From an uncultured Lachnospiraceae bacterium (GTDB lineage: Bacteria > Bacillota > Clostridia > Lachnospirales > Lachnospiraceae), in contig CAJUMJ010000019.1 in the NCBI GenBank assembly GCA_910587095.1, positions 124,001-188,000 of the forward strand: a stretch of DNA of 64,000 nt, read 5' to 3'. Positions 48,559 to 56,242 of the stretch are shown here, piece after piece. Within the stretch, counting starts at the first letter, position 1, and the number at the start of each line of letters is the position of its first letter. The position numbers and the translations under genes were made by a program. The notes beneath the pieces were generated by a model that did not search any database, was not told the DNA's origin, and saw nothing but the letters and a program-made list of their open reading frames with translations.

Positions 48559-51516
48559 ATGAAGCAGCAGAAAAAAACATGGCAGCCTGTTGTCTATGCT
48601 TTTATATTCCTGATAGCCGTACTTGTACTGTTTAATTTTTATACTTCGTTAAACAGGAGCCGGATTCAGGAGCAGAACAGAGTCTACGCGGAGGATTCCG
48701 CAAGACATACGGTGAAGCGGATTGAGAGCGAATTTGACAACGCATTGCAGCGCATTGAAAATAACGCTTATCTGGTCGGCGCCAGCGGTGGCGCAGGCCA
48801 GGTCGACGCCCGTGTGCTGAAGGAATGGGAAGAAAACACCACTTTTGACGCTGTCCGGTTTACAAACCGGGACGGCGTCAATCTGGCATCTAACGGGGTG
48901 ATAAGCGACAGCTCGGACAGGAATTATTTTGTCAGGGGAATGCGTGGGGAGAGCGGTCTTGAGACGGTGTCCGCGTCCCGGATTACAGGAAAGCCCATGA
49001 TGGTGTTTTATTCGCCCGTATATGACGGACAGGAGATCACGGGCATGTTTCTCGGTCTGTATTTCGCGGAGAATTATCTGAAGGATATGCTTAGCGCCAG
49101 CTATTTCGGCGAACCTGCGGACGTGTTTTTGTGCACGAAGGAAGGTGTGGTGGTCGCCAACTCCGGAAACGGTACATACGGCGAGCATCTGTTTGAATCT
49201 CTGACGAAGGAAGGCGTGATTGACGAGGAGACGGCCAGGGCGGCGCGGAGCGCGTTTGCGGATGGAACCGATAAGGCGCTTTTATGCGCGGACGGTTGTA
49301 AAACGGATAATCTCTGTGTCATGCATCTGCCGGGATATGACTATGTTCTCGTACAGGCATTTCCGAAAAATGTCACACAGGCCATGATTGACAGGGCAAA
49401 TATGGCGGGCATTATACTGGAAATATGTTTGCTTGTTCTGTTTGTAGTCTATATTGCCTTTTTGGTTCTGCGCGCGACCAGACGGCGCAAAGAGCTGGAA
49501 CTGGAGAACCAGATCAAGGGCGATGTGCTCCGGGGTGTGAATATTCTCTTTTCGTCGCGCTATCTGCTTGTGGATCTGGAAAATGACAGATATGCCTACC
49601 TGGCGGGAGCCAGGTCGCTGAATAACCGTATTCCGATGGAGGGTGTTTACAGCGAGATCATAGAGCTGCAAGCCGCGGATGTGGTCGGTGAGGAAGAAAG
49701 AGAGGCTTTTTGTCGGTTCAGCCAGATTGACACACTCAGAAAAAACCTTGCAGACAAGGACTCCGTCGTCCATGAGTGCCATGTTTCCCGCAAGGGGAAG
49801 GAAGAGTGGGAGCATCTGATAGGGATATGTCTGGAGCGGAGAGGCAATGTACCGGTCAGGGTTTTGTATGTACGTCAGAATGTTACGGAGCAGGTGCGGA
49901 GGCAGCGTGAACAGACGCAGGCATTACAGGATGCCCTGATGCAGGCGCAGCACGCCAACCAGGCGAAGACAACCTTCCTTTCAAACATGAGCCACGACAT
50001 ACGCACGCCTATGAACGCCATTATCGGGTTTGCCACCATTGCGGCGGGCCATATGGAACGCACGGAACAGGTGAGGGAATGCTTGCAGAAAATTCTCTCC
50101 TCCAGTAATCATCTGCTTGGGCTTATCAATGATATTCTGGATATGAGCCGCATCGAGAGCGGCAAGCTTCAGATCCATACGCAGGAATGCAACATTCCTG
50201 AGCTGATGCACAATCTGGTGAACATCATTCAGCCGCAGGTGAAAGCGAAGCAGATGGAGATGTTTATCGACACCTTCGAGGTGATCAACGAGGACGTGAT
50301 AGCCGACCCGCTGAAGCTGAACCAGATTTTTATTAATTTAATGGGAAATGCCGTCAAATATACGCCGGCGGGAGGGATGGTAAGCTTCCGTATTACACAG
50401 CACACCGCCTTGAAGAGCGGATGGGGAGACTATGTTTTCGTTATTAAAGACAACGGAATCGGCATGTCGAAAGAGTTTGTGGAACATATTTTCGAACCTT
50501 TTGAGAGGGAATCAACCGCAACGAGAAGCGGCATACAGGGCGCAGGGCTTGGCATGACCATCACAAAGAGTATCGTCGACATGATGGGCGGAGAAATCAC
50601 CGTGGAGAGCGAGGCCGGGAAAGGGAGTACCTTTACGGTCAGGATACCGCTTCAGATCCAGGATATGGAAAAGGAAGAGGAGCAGATCAGGGAACTGGAG
50701 GGACTGCGCTCCATGGTGGTGGACGATGATTTCAATGTCTGTGAGAGTGTGAGTAAGATGTTAAAAAACATCGGCCTTCGCTCCGAATGGACTACGTCCG
50801 GCAGGGAGGCAGTGTATCGCGCCAAATCCGCTTACGAGGAGGGCGATCCATACCATACTTATATTATTGACTGGCAGATGCCGGAACCAAACGGAATTGA
50901 GACTGCGAGAAAAATCCGCGGCGTGGTGGGAGAGGATGCTCCTATTATTATTCTTACGGCCTACGACTGGACGGATATTGAGGAGGAAGCGAAGGAGGCG
51001 GGCGTCACTGCATTTTGCGCTAAACCGCTGTTTATGTCTGACTTAAAGACGACGCTTCTTGCGGCAAACAATCTACGTGGGTCGGAGCAATCGGATACGG
51101 GGCTTGTGTGGACGCAGACGGATTACAGCGGAAAGCGACTTCTTCTTGTGGAGGATAACGAGCTGAACCGCGAGATCGCGGAGGTAATACTCACGGAAGC
51201 CGGGTTTATGATAGAGACGGCGCCGGACGGAACCGACGCGGTCGCTATGATGGAAAAATCGGGGGAAGGTTATTATGACGCCATTTTAATGGATGTGCAG
51301 ATGCCGGTTATGAACGGATATGAGGCAACGAAGGAAATCCGGGCGATGCAGCGCAGGGATGCGAAAACGATACCTATTATCGCCATGACGGCAAACGCCA
51401 TGGAGGACGATAAGGAGGCGGCGTTAAAAAGCGGCATGAACGCCCACATAGCAAAGCCGCTTGATATAGAACTGCTCATGCGCGTACTGCATCAGTACTT
51501 GCATCACGGGACATAA
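48559..51516 (+). CDS. Hybrid sensor histidine kinase with two receiver domains
   Basis: The 985-residue membrane protein has an N-terminal helix (VVYAFIFLIAVLVLFNFY), an extracellular Cache-like sensor (about 40-280), a second helix (LEICLLVLFVVYIAFLVL), a linker, a HisKA domain with H479 in NMSHDIRTPMNAIIGFA, an ATPase domain (NLMGNAVKYTPAGG, DNGIGMS, GAGLGMTITK), and two receiver domains with phosphate-accepting D771 (IIDWQMPEPNG) and D912 (LMDVQMPVMNG). There is no HPt domain and no separate output regulator next to it. GGAAGGAG precedes the ATG. It lies 31 bases after gpmI and could share its transcript; a terminator follows. Confidence 0.92.
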   Translation: MKQQKKTWQPVVYAFIFLIAVLVLFNFYTSLNRSRIQEQNRVYAEDSARHTVKRIESEFDNALQRIENNAYLVGASGGAGQVDARVLKEWEENTTFDAVRFTNRDGVNLASNGVISDSSDRNYFVRGMRGESGLETVSASRITGKPMMVFYSPVYDGQEITGMFLGLYFAENYLKDMLSASYFGEPADVFLCTKEGVVVANSGNGTYGEHLFESLTKEGVIDEETARAARSAFADGTDKALLCADGCKTDNLCVMHLPGYDYVLVQAFPKNVTQAMIDRANMAGIILEICLLVLFVVYIAFLVLRATRRRKELELENQIKGDVLRGVNILFSSRYLLVDLENDRYAYLAGARSLNNRIPMEGVYSEIIELQAADVVGEEEREAFCRFSQIDTLRKNLADKDSVVHECHVSRKGKEEWEHLIGICLERRGNVPVRVLYVRQNVTEQVRRQREQTQALQDALMQAQHANQAKTTFLSNMSHDIRTPMNAIIGFATIAAGHMERTEQVRECLQKILSSSNHLLGLINDILDMSRIESGKLQIHTQECNIPELMHNLVNIIQPQVKAKQMEMFIDTFEVINEDVIADPLKLNQIFINLMGNAVKYTPAGGMVSFRITQHTALKSGWGDYVFVIKDNGIGMSKEFVEHIFEPFERESTATRSGIQGAGLGMTITKSIVDMMGGEITVESEAGKGSTFTVRIPLQIQDMEKEEEQIRELEGLRSMVVDDDFNVCESVSKMLKNIGLRSEWTTSGREAVYRAKSAYEEGDPYHTYIIDWQMPEPNGIETARKIRGVVGEDAPIIILTAYDWTDIEEEAKEAGVTAFCAKPLFMSDLKTTLLAANNLRGSEQSDTGLVWTQTDYSGKRLLLVEDNELNREIAEVILTEAGFMIETAPDGTDAVAMMEKSGEGYYDAILMDVQMPVMNGYEATKEIRAMQRRDAKTIPIIAMTANAMEDDKEAALKSGMNAHIAKPLDIELLMRVLHQYLHHGT

Positions 51517-51529
51517 TTATAGAGGAGAG

Positions 51530-51563
51530 GGCCGTACACGGAATTTGTGTACGGTTCTTTTTG
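51530..51563 (+). terminator. Terminator after the hybrid kinase
   Basis: GCCGTACAC pairs with GTGTACGG, followed by TTCTTTTT. Confidence 0.85.
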
Positions 51564-51574
51564 CGTACCATCTC

Positions 51575-51604
51575 TTGACAAACCGGATAAAACATGTGTA
51601 TACT
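51575..51604 (+). promoter_or_regulatory. Promoter of the GntR-ABC operon
   Basis: TTGACA (51575-51580), 18-base spacer, TATACT (51599-51604), 73 bases before the regulator start. Confidence 0.85.
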
Positions 51605-51605
51605 A

Positions 51606-51642
51606 ACTGTACCATCACTAATAGTACAGCTAGTATTGGTGA
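51606..51642. promoter_or_regulatory. Candidate operator of the YtrA-type regulator
   Basis: Right after the -10, CTGTAC..GTACAG and TCACTAATA..TATTGGTGA form overlapping inverted repeats. The place is right for autorepression by the GntR/YtrA protein encoded downstream. Confidence 0.6.
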
Positions 51643-51676
51643 GAGAAAAGGGGAAAATCGATGGAAAGGAGATCAC

Positions 51677-52036
51677 ATGATACTGATAGATTATAAGGAC
51701 ACCCGGCCGATCTATGAGCAAATCGCGGAGCGGTTCAAAACCTTGATTTTAAAGGGAGTCATGCAGCCTGACGAGCAGATGCCGTCGGTGCGCAGCCTTG
51801 CCATGGAGCTGTCGATCAATCCGAACACGATTCAAAAGGCATACGCGGAATTGGAGCGGCAGGATTTTATCTATACGGTCAAGGGCAGGGGCAGTTTTGT
51901 GTCCGGGAATGAGGAACTGGTGGAGAGGCGCAAAAAGGAATATGTGGATCAGATTTTGAAACTTGTAAAAGAGGTGCTTGAAATCGGCATGACAAAGATG
52001 GAGATTGTTTTCGAGATTGAGAATTTGCAGGTGTAA
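51677..52036 (+). CDS. GntR family regulator, YtrA subfamily
   Basis: The 119-residue protein starts MILIDYKDTRPIYEQIAERFK and continues to LSINPNTIQKAYAELERQDFIYTVKGRGSFV, the full GntR winged helix, then only about 45 residues of C-terminal helix. Short GntR proteins of this sort (YtrA type) repress their own ABC transporter operons, often induced by cell-wall-active peptides. AAAGGAG lies 6 bases before the ATG at 51677; a longer frame from 51545 covers promoter sequence. The next genes encode the ABC ATPase and a large permease, as expected. Confidence 0.9.
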   Translation: MILIDYKDTRPIYEQIAERFKTLILKGVMQPDEQMPSVRSLAMELSINPNTIQKAYAELERQDFIYTVKGRGSFVSGNEELVERRKKEYVDQILKLVKEVLEIGMTKMEIVFEIENLQV

Positions 52037-52050
52037 AGCCAAGGAGAACA

Positions 52051-52182
52051 GATTCAAAAATCACGCTGATGCGCTGATTTTTGAATCGCGAGTTTGTGTC
52101 GGAGCCACAAACTCGGAATCGCAGACGAGAAATCGCCTTCGCGAATTTCTCGCCGCGGGTCTATGCAAAAAACGCTCCGACA
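52051..52182. repeat. Multi-hairpin intergenic element before the ABC ATPase gene (relative of the 34-36 kb elements)
   Basis: Hairpin 1: GATTCAAAAATCA/TGATTTTTGAATC (52051-52087). Hairpin 2: GAGTTTGTG/CACAAACTC (52090-52114) with loop TCGGAGC (52099-52105). Hairpin 3: GAGAAAT/ATTTCTC near 52127-52151. The loop of hairpin 2 is complementary to GCTCCGA at 52174-52180, right before the AAGGAGGAG ribosome binding site. The shared AATCGCGAG.TTTGTG joins it to the copies at 34-36 kb. Confidence 0.75.
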
Positions 52183-52194
52183 AGGAGGAGACTT

Positions 52195-53100
52195 ATGATA
52201 GAGATACATAATCTGACGAAGTGTTTCGAGCAGATAAAGGCCGTCGACGAAGTCAGCGTTGTCATAAGAGAAAAGACGGTGTTCGGTCTGATCGGCACAA
52301 ACGGCGCTGGAAAGAGCACGGTGCTTCGCATGATTGCCGGCGTGATTAAGCCGGATGAAGGCACGGTGGCGGTGGACAATATGCCGGTATTTGACAATGT
52401 GGAGGCGAAGAAGAGGCTGTTTTTTATTGCCGATGAGCCTTACTTTTTTGCAAATTCCAACGCCAGGACTATGGAGAAATATTACAGCGGCATATACGAA
52501 GGGTTTGACAGGGAAGAGTTTTACCGGTATCTGGAAAAGTTTAATCTTGACCGGAACCGGAAAATCGGTACTTTTTCCAAGGGCATGAAAAAGCAGCTAG
52601 CGCTTCTCCTTGGCATCTGCGCGCACACGAAATACATTCTCTGCGATGAGACGTTTGACGGGCTTGACCCGGTGATGCGACAAGGCATTAAATCTATTTT
52701 CGCGAAGGAGATGGAGGAGCGCGGGCTGACTCCGGTGATCGCCTCCCACAATTTGCGGGAGCTGGAGGATATATGCGACCACGTAGGTCTGTTACACAGG
52801 GGCGGCGTTTTGCTCTCCAGAGATCTGGAGGATATGAAGTGCAATATCCAGAAGGTGCAGTGCGTGTTTACTTCCGTGGATGATGAGCTTAAGGCGTTAA
52901 ACGGGTTGGAGGTACTAAAGAAAGAGCAGAGAGGATCGCTTTCGACGATCACTGTGCGCAGTACGAGGGAGGAAGTCGAGGCGCGGTTTGCCACGGTAGA
53001 CACGATCTTCTACGAGGTGCTTCCGCTGTCCTTGGAGGAGATATTTATCAGCGAAACGGAGGTGGTAGGCTATGACATCAAAAAGCTCATTTTGGGGTAG
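52195..53100 (+). CDS. ABC transporter ATP-binding protein (YtrB-like)
   Basis: From the ATG at 52195 it has 301 residues. Walker A GTNGAGKST, the Q-loop region IADEPYFF, the signature-like FSKGMKKQLALLLG, Walker B YILCDETFDGLDP and H-loop IASHNLREL are visible; the signature is FSKGMKKQ, a variant seen in ABC-2 exporters. The C-terminal 80 residues are a regulatory extension. It works with the permease at 53072, which its end overlaps by 29 bases, and lies under the YtrA-type regulator. An AGGAGGAG site lies 4-5 bases before the ATG, right after the loop-complementary segment GCTCCGA. Confidence 0.9.
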   Translation: MIEIHNLTKCFEQIKAVDEVSVVIREKTVFGLIGTNGAGKSTVLRMIAGVIKPDEGTVAVDNMPVFDNVEAKKRLFFIADEPYFFANSNARTMEKYYSGIYEGFDREEFYRYLEKFNLDRNRKIGTFSKGMKKQLALLLGICAHTKYILCDETFDGLDPVMRQGIKSIFAKEMEERGLTPVIASHNLRELEDICDHVGLLHRGGVLLSRDLEDMKCNIQKVQCVFTSVDDELKALNGLEVLKKEQRGSLSTITVRSTREEVEARFATVDTIFYEVLPLSLEEIFISETEVVGYDIKKLILG

Positions 53101-55207
53101 CTGCAGGGAAAATCACAAACGACGGGTATGGGTGTGGATCGTGGCGGTGCTGTCACAGCTTCTCGCTTACGGCGGCATGACGATGATTTATTTAAGCCGG
53201 ATCAGAGGTTTCCGGGAGGACGGAAATTTCAAAACTCCGGAGGCGTTTCAACAGGCAATGTATCAGGCGGCCAGAGACGCTCTCGGATTTTCCGATAATC
53301 TGTACGGAATTGTTTTTCTTTTGGCGGCAATCATAGGCATGCAGGGCTTTTCCTATCTGTTTGACAGGCGAAAGGTGGATATGTACCATAGCGTTCCGGT
53401 TTCGAAAAACAGGAGATTTGCGGTGGTGTATGTGAACGGCCTGGTGATTTATCTTGTAGCCAATCTTTCGGGGTTGATTTTTGGTACGCTCGTATCTGCC
53501 TCACAGAGTGCGGTGAACGGGGAGGTGCTGGCTGAGGCGGGTCTGGCCTTTGCGTGGAATTTTTTCTTCTTTCTCGTCTTTTATCACCTGATGATTCTCG
53601 CGGTGATGCTTACGGGAAACCGTTTTGTGACGATCGCCCTGTTTTTGATGCTTGCGTTGTATGAGTTTCTGGTAAACGATATGTTTAACGGACTGAAAAG
53701 TATGTTCTTTGATACTTATGCGGCCTATTTTTTGCAGAATGAACCGAAATTTTCAACGATCTATGACTGTACAATGAACATTTGGCAGATCAAAAATGCG
53801 CCGGATGCCGCTGCGGCGGCAAAGATTGCCATGCCTCTTGTGGCAAAATGGGTCGGGATTGCGGCGGTGCTTCTTGCAGCAGGGTGGTACGCCTACAAAA
53901 AACGTCCTTCGGAGATTGCAGGCAAGGCGGTTGCCCATCGCTTTTTGGAGCCGGTTCTCAAGGTGGCGGCGGCGATTCCGGCGGCATTTATTGTGGGCAG
54001 GGTCATGTACGACACTTCCTATCAGAACGAGACGCTGCTTGTTGGCGGTTTGCTGGCCGGCGGGGTGATTCTGTGTGCGGCCATGGAAGTGATTTACGAT
54101 TTTGATATCAGGAGTCTCTTTAAGCATTTGTTATCCGACGGTATTGCACTCGCCGCTATTATGGTAATATTTAGCGTTTTTAAATGGGATGTATTCGGGT
54201 ATGACAACTACATACCGGCGCAAAATAAGGTGGAGAGTATTGCAATTTCAGTGGATGGGTACTATGATAGCTATTGGGATGAAGACAGGCAGTATATAGA
54301 GAAAAACCAGTTTGAAAAAGAGAACATGTTTCTGACGGACGCGTCTTTCGTGCTGGCGTTGGCTGAGACGGCAAAGCAGGCTGACCCGGAGGAAATGGAA
54401 GAAAGCCGGAGCGTGTACATCCTGTACCGGCTAAAGTCGGGGGCGCAGAAAGAAAGGTGCATACAGGTTGACTTTGAAGATCCGGGGACAGGTGAGCTTC
54501 TCAATCAGATATTTAGTATGGACGCGTATAAAACGGGCGTGTTTCCGGCGATGACGGATCAGAAACTTTTGGAAGGTGTGAATAAAATCCAATACACCAA
54601 CGGCCCGGCGCGGACGGTGATTCCGGTTGAGGAGGCAGGAAGACTTCGGGACGCATGGCTTAAGGACATGAAGGAGTTTGACTTTACTCTTGTCAGGCAA
54701 AACCGTCCCTGCGGCGTGTTACTCTTTCAATACAAAGATTATAACCAGAGACAGTTTATTGTATATGACAGCTTTGAAAATACGATTGCGGCGCTCAAAG
54801 ACCTGGAGGCTTATTATCCGATGGAGCTTGACCCGGCGGATATCGAGTCGGTTACGGTAACCTGCTATCACAATGAACTTACGCAGCAGGACGATGAGAT
54901 GGATTACGGAATTCAGCCGAGAGCCGTGGCGGAGACATGGGATGGCGGCTATACGGACTACACCGTCTCCGAAACTTTCTATGAGGAGGAGCAGATCGCA
55001 CAGATTTTGCCGCATCTGTACAGTAACTGGGTTGATGCGCCGTGGAGCCGTTATAAGGATCTGGACGACAACTATTCCGTGGAGGTTGTGTTTAAGAGAA
55101 ATTCGTCTTATCCTTACGACCGGGAGAGCTACTATTTTGGTTATTCCATATATGCGGGACAGGTGCCGGATTTTGTGGCTGAGGCGACGGCGTATACGGG
55201 CGAATAG
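53072..55207 (+). CDS. ABC transporter permease with large extracellular domain (DUF6449-like)
   Basis: The 711-residue protein has about eight or nine membrane helices in its first 370 residues, including VWVWIVAVLSQLLAYGG, IVFLLAAIIGMQGFSYLF and FVTIALFLMLALYEFLV, with FDRRKVDMYHSVPVSKNRRF between them; the block (R/K)..D..HS.P..R is typical of clostridial ABC-2 permeases paired with YtrB-type ATPases. The last 330 residues form an extracellular domain, which I associate with DUF6449. The start overlaps the ATPase gene by 29 bases, and AGGTGG precedes the ATG. It probably exports or senses cell-wall-active compounds. Its stop codon is also the first base of a structured repeat. Confidence 0.85.
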   Translation: MTSKSSFWGSCRENHKRRVWVWIVAVLSQLLAYGGMTMIYLSRIRGFREDGNFKTPEAFQQAMYQAARDALGFSDNLYGIVFLLAAIIGMQGFSYLFDRRKVDMYHSVPVSKNRRFAVVYVNGLVIYLVANLSGLIFGTLVSASQSAVNGEVLAEAGLAFAWNFFFFLVFYHLMILAVMLTGNRFVTIALFLMLALYEFLVNDMFNGLKSMFFDTYAAYFLQNEPKFSTIYDCTMNIWQIKNAPDAAAAAKIAMPLVAKWVGIAAVLLAAGWYAYKKRPSEIAGKAVAHRFLEPVLKVAAAIPAAFIVGRVMYDTSYQNETLLVGGLLAGGVILCAAMEVIYDFDIRSLFKHLLSDGIALAAIMVIFSVFKWDVFGYDNYIPAQNKVESIAISVDGYYDSYWDEDRQYIEKNQFEKENMFLTDASFVLALAETAKQADPEEMEESRSVYILYRLKSGAQKERCIQVDFEDPGTGELLNQIFSMDAYKTGVFPAMTDQKLLEGVNKIQYTNGPARTVIPVEEAGRLRDAWLKDMKEFDFTLVRQNRPCGVLLFQYKDYNQRQFIVYDSFENTIAALKDLEAYYPMELDPADIESVTVTCYHNELTQQDDEMDYGIQPRAVAETWDGGYTDYTVSETFYEEEQIAQILPHLYSNWVDAPWSRYKDLDDNYSVEVVFKRNSSYPYDRESYYFGYSIYAGQVPDFVAEATAYTGE

Positions 55208-55300
55208 TGTGAGAAGTACTTCTAGCCACTCACAGCAAAGGCTGTTTCGCAAAGTCAGCATAGCTGACTTGGAAGTACTAAGTCTCACACAGGAGAATGC
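55207..55300. repeat. Structured intergenic repeat after the permease gene (relative of 14608-14699)
   Basis: GTGTGAGA (55207-55214) and AGTACTTC pair with GAAGTACT and TCTCACAC (55272-55290), leaving an AAG bulge; inside are ACAGC/GCTGT and GTCAGC/GCTGAC hairpins. Two more hairpins follow: GGAGAATGCC/GGCATTCTCC (55292-55319) and GTCACAGC/GCTGTGAC (55332-55350). Starts at the stop of the permease gene. Confidence 0.7.
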
Positions 55301-55362
55301 CCAAAATACGGCATTCTCCGCATTGATTTGAGTCACAGCAGAGCTGTGACATGGAGGTTAGC

Positions 55363-55402
55363 GTGAGAAGTACTTCTAGCCACTCACAGCAAAGGCTGTT
55401 TC
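55363..55402. repeat. Exact 40-bp partial second copy of the 55.2-kb repeat
   Basis: Bases 55363-55402 repeat 55209-55248 exactly and end one base before the ATG at 55404. Only the left half of the element is present, so its outer stem cannot close. Confidence 0.85.
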
Positions 55403-55403
55403 A

Positions 55404-56225
55404 ATGAACGATACTTATAGAAAGGAAACAAACGTGGGCGATAACAGGCGGGACGAACCTGTGATACAGGTGAAAGATCTCTATAAGATATACCGGGTCG
55501 GAGAGGAGAGGGTGAGGGCGTTAAACGGCGTCAGCTTCTCCATCAGACGGGGGTGCTTCTGCTCTATTGTGGGCGCCTCCGGTTCCGGCAAATCCACGTT
55601 GCTCAACATGTTGGCGGGGCTTGAGAAACCCACAAAGGGGGAGATCGTGATCGCGGGAGAGCACATGGAGAAAAAGACGGAGAATCAGCTGGTGGCTTTT
55701 CGCAGGGAACATATCGGTTTTATCTTCCAGTCTTTCAATCTGATGGGAACCATGAACGCCATCGAGAATGTGGCGCTGCCCCTGACCTTTCAGGGCGTGG
55801 ATAAGAAGAGACGTAACAAAAAGGCGGAGGAGATGCTCGACCTGGTGGGACTGACAAAACATAAAAGACACCGTCCGAACCAGATGTCCGGCGGACAGCA
55901 GCAGCGCGTGGGCGTAGCGAGAGCGCTGGTGGTGGAGCCGGAAATCATTTTCGCGGACGAGCCAACGGGGAATCTTGACTCCAACACTTCCGTGGAAGTC
56001 ATGAACCTGATGAAGCGGGTAGTGCGAGAGAAAAACCAGACGTTGGTGATGGTCACCCACGATAATTATCTGGCGGGCTTTGCGGATATTGTGATTCGGA
56101 TCAGGGACGGAAAAATCCTGGAGATCGAAGAGCGGGACGGGCAGGAAATACCGGAGGAGATTGCGGCGAAGGAGCCGGCGTCATTCGGGGAGGAAAAGGA
56201 ACCGGATGGGAAGGGACAAGTTTGA
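55404..56225 (+). CDS. ABC transporter ATP-binding protein (MacB-like)
   Basis: The 273 residues contain Walker A GASGSGKS, Q-loop FIFQSFNLMGTMNA, signature MSGGQQQRVGVARA, Walker B IIFADEPTGNLDS and H-loop MVTHDNY, as in MacB/LolD ATPases, and an acidic C-terminal tail of about 35 residues. The ATG at 55404 has only a weak AAAGG that is part of the repeat; a GTG at 55434 (MGDNRRDEP) has a better AAAGGA site 7 bases before it, so the first ten residues are doubtful. The next two genes encode a surface protein and an FtsX-type permease and complete the export complex. Confidence 0.9.
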   Translation: MNDTYRKETNVGDNRRDEPVIQVKDLYKIYRVGEERVRALNGVSFSIRRGCFCSIVGASGSGKSTLLNMLAGLEKPTKGEIVIAGEHMEKKTENQLVAFRREHIGFIFQSFNLMGTMNAIENVALPLTFQGVDKKRRNKKAEEMLDLVGLTKHKRHRPNQMSGGQQQRVGVARALVVEPEIIFADEPTGNLDSNTSVEVMNLMKRVVREKNQTLVMVTHDNYLAGFADIVIRIRDGKILEIEERDGQEIPEEIAAKEPASFGEEKEPDGKGQV

Positions 56226-56242
56226 GGTGAGAGGATAGGGCG

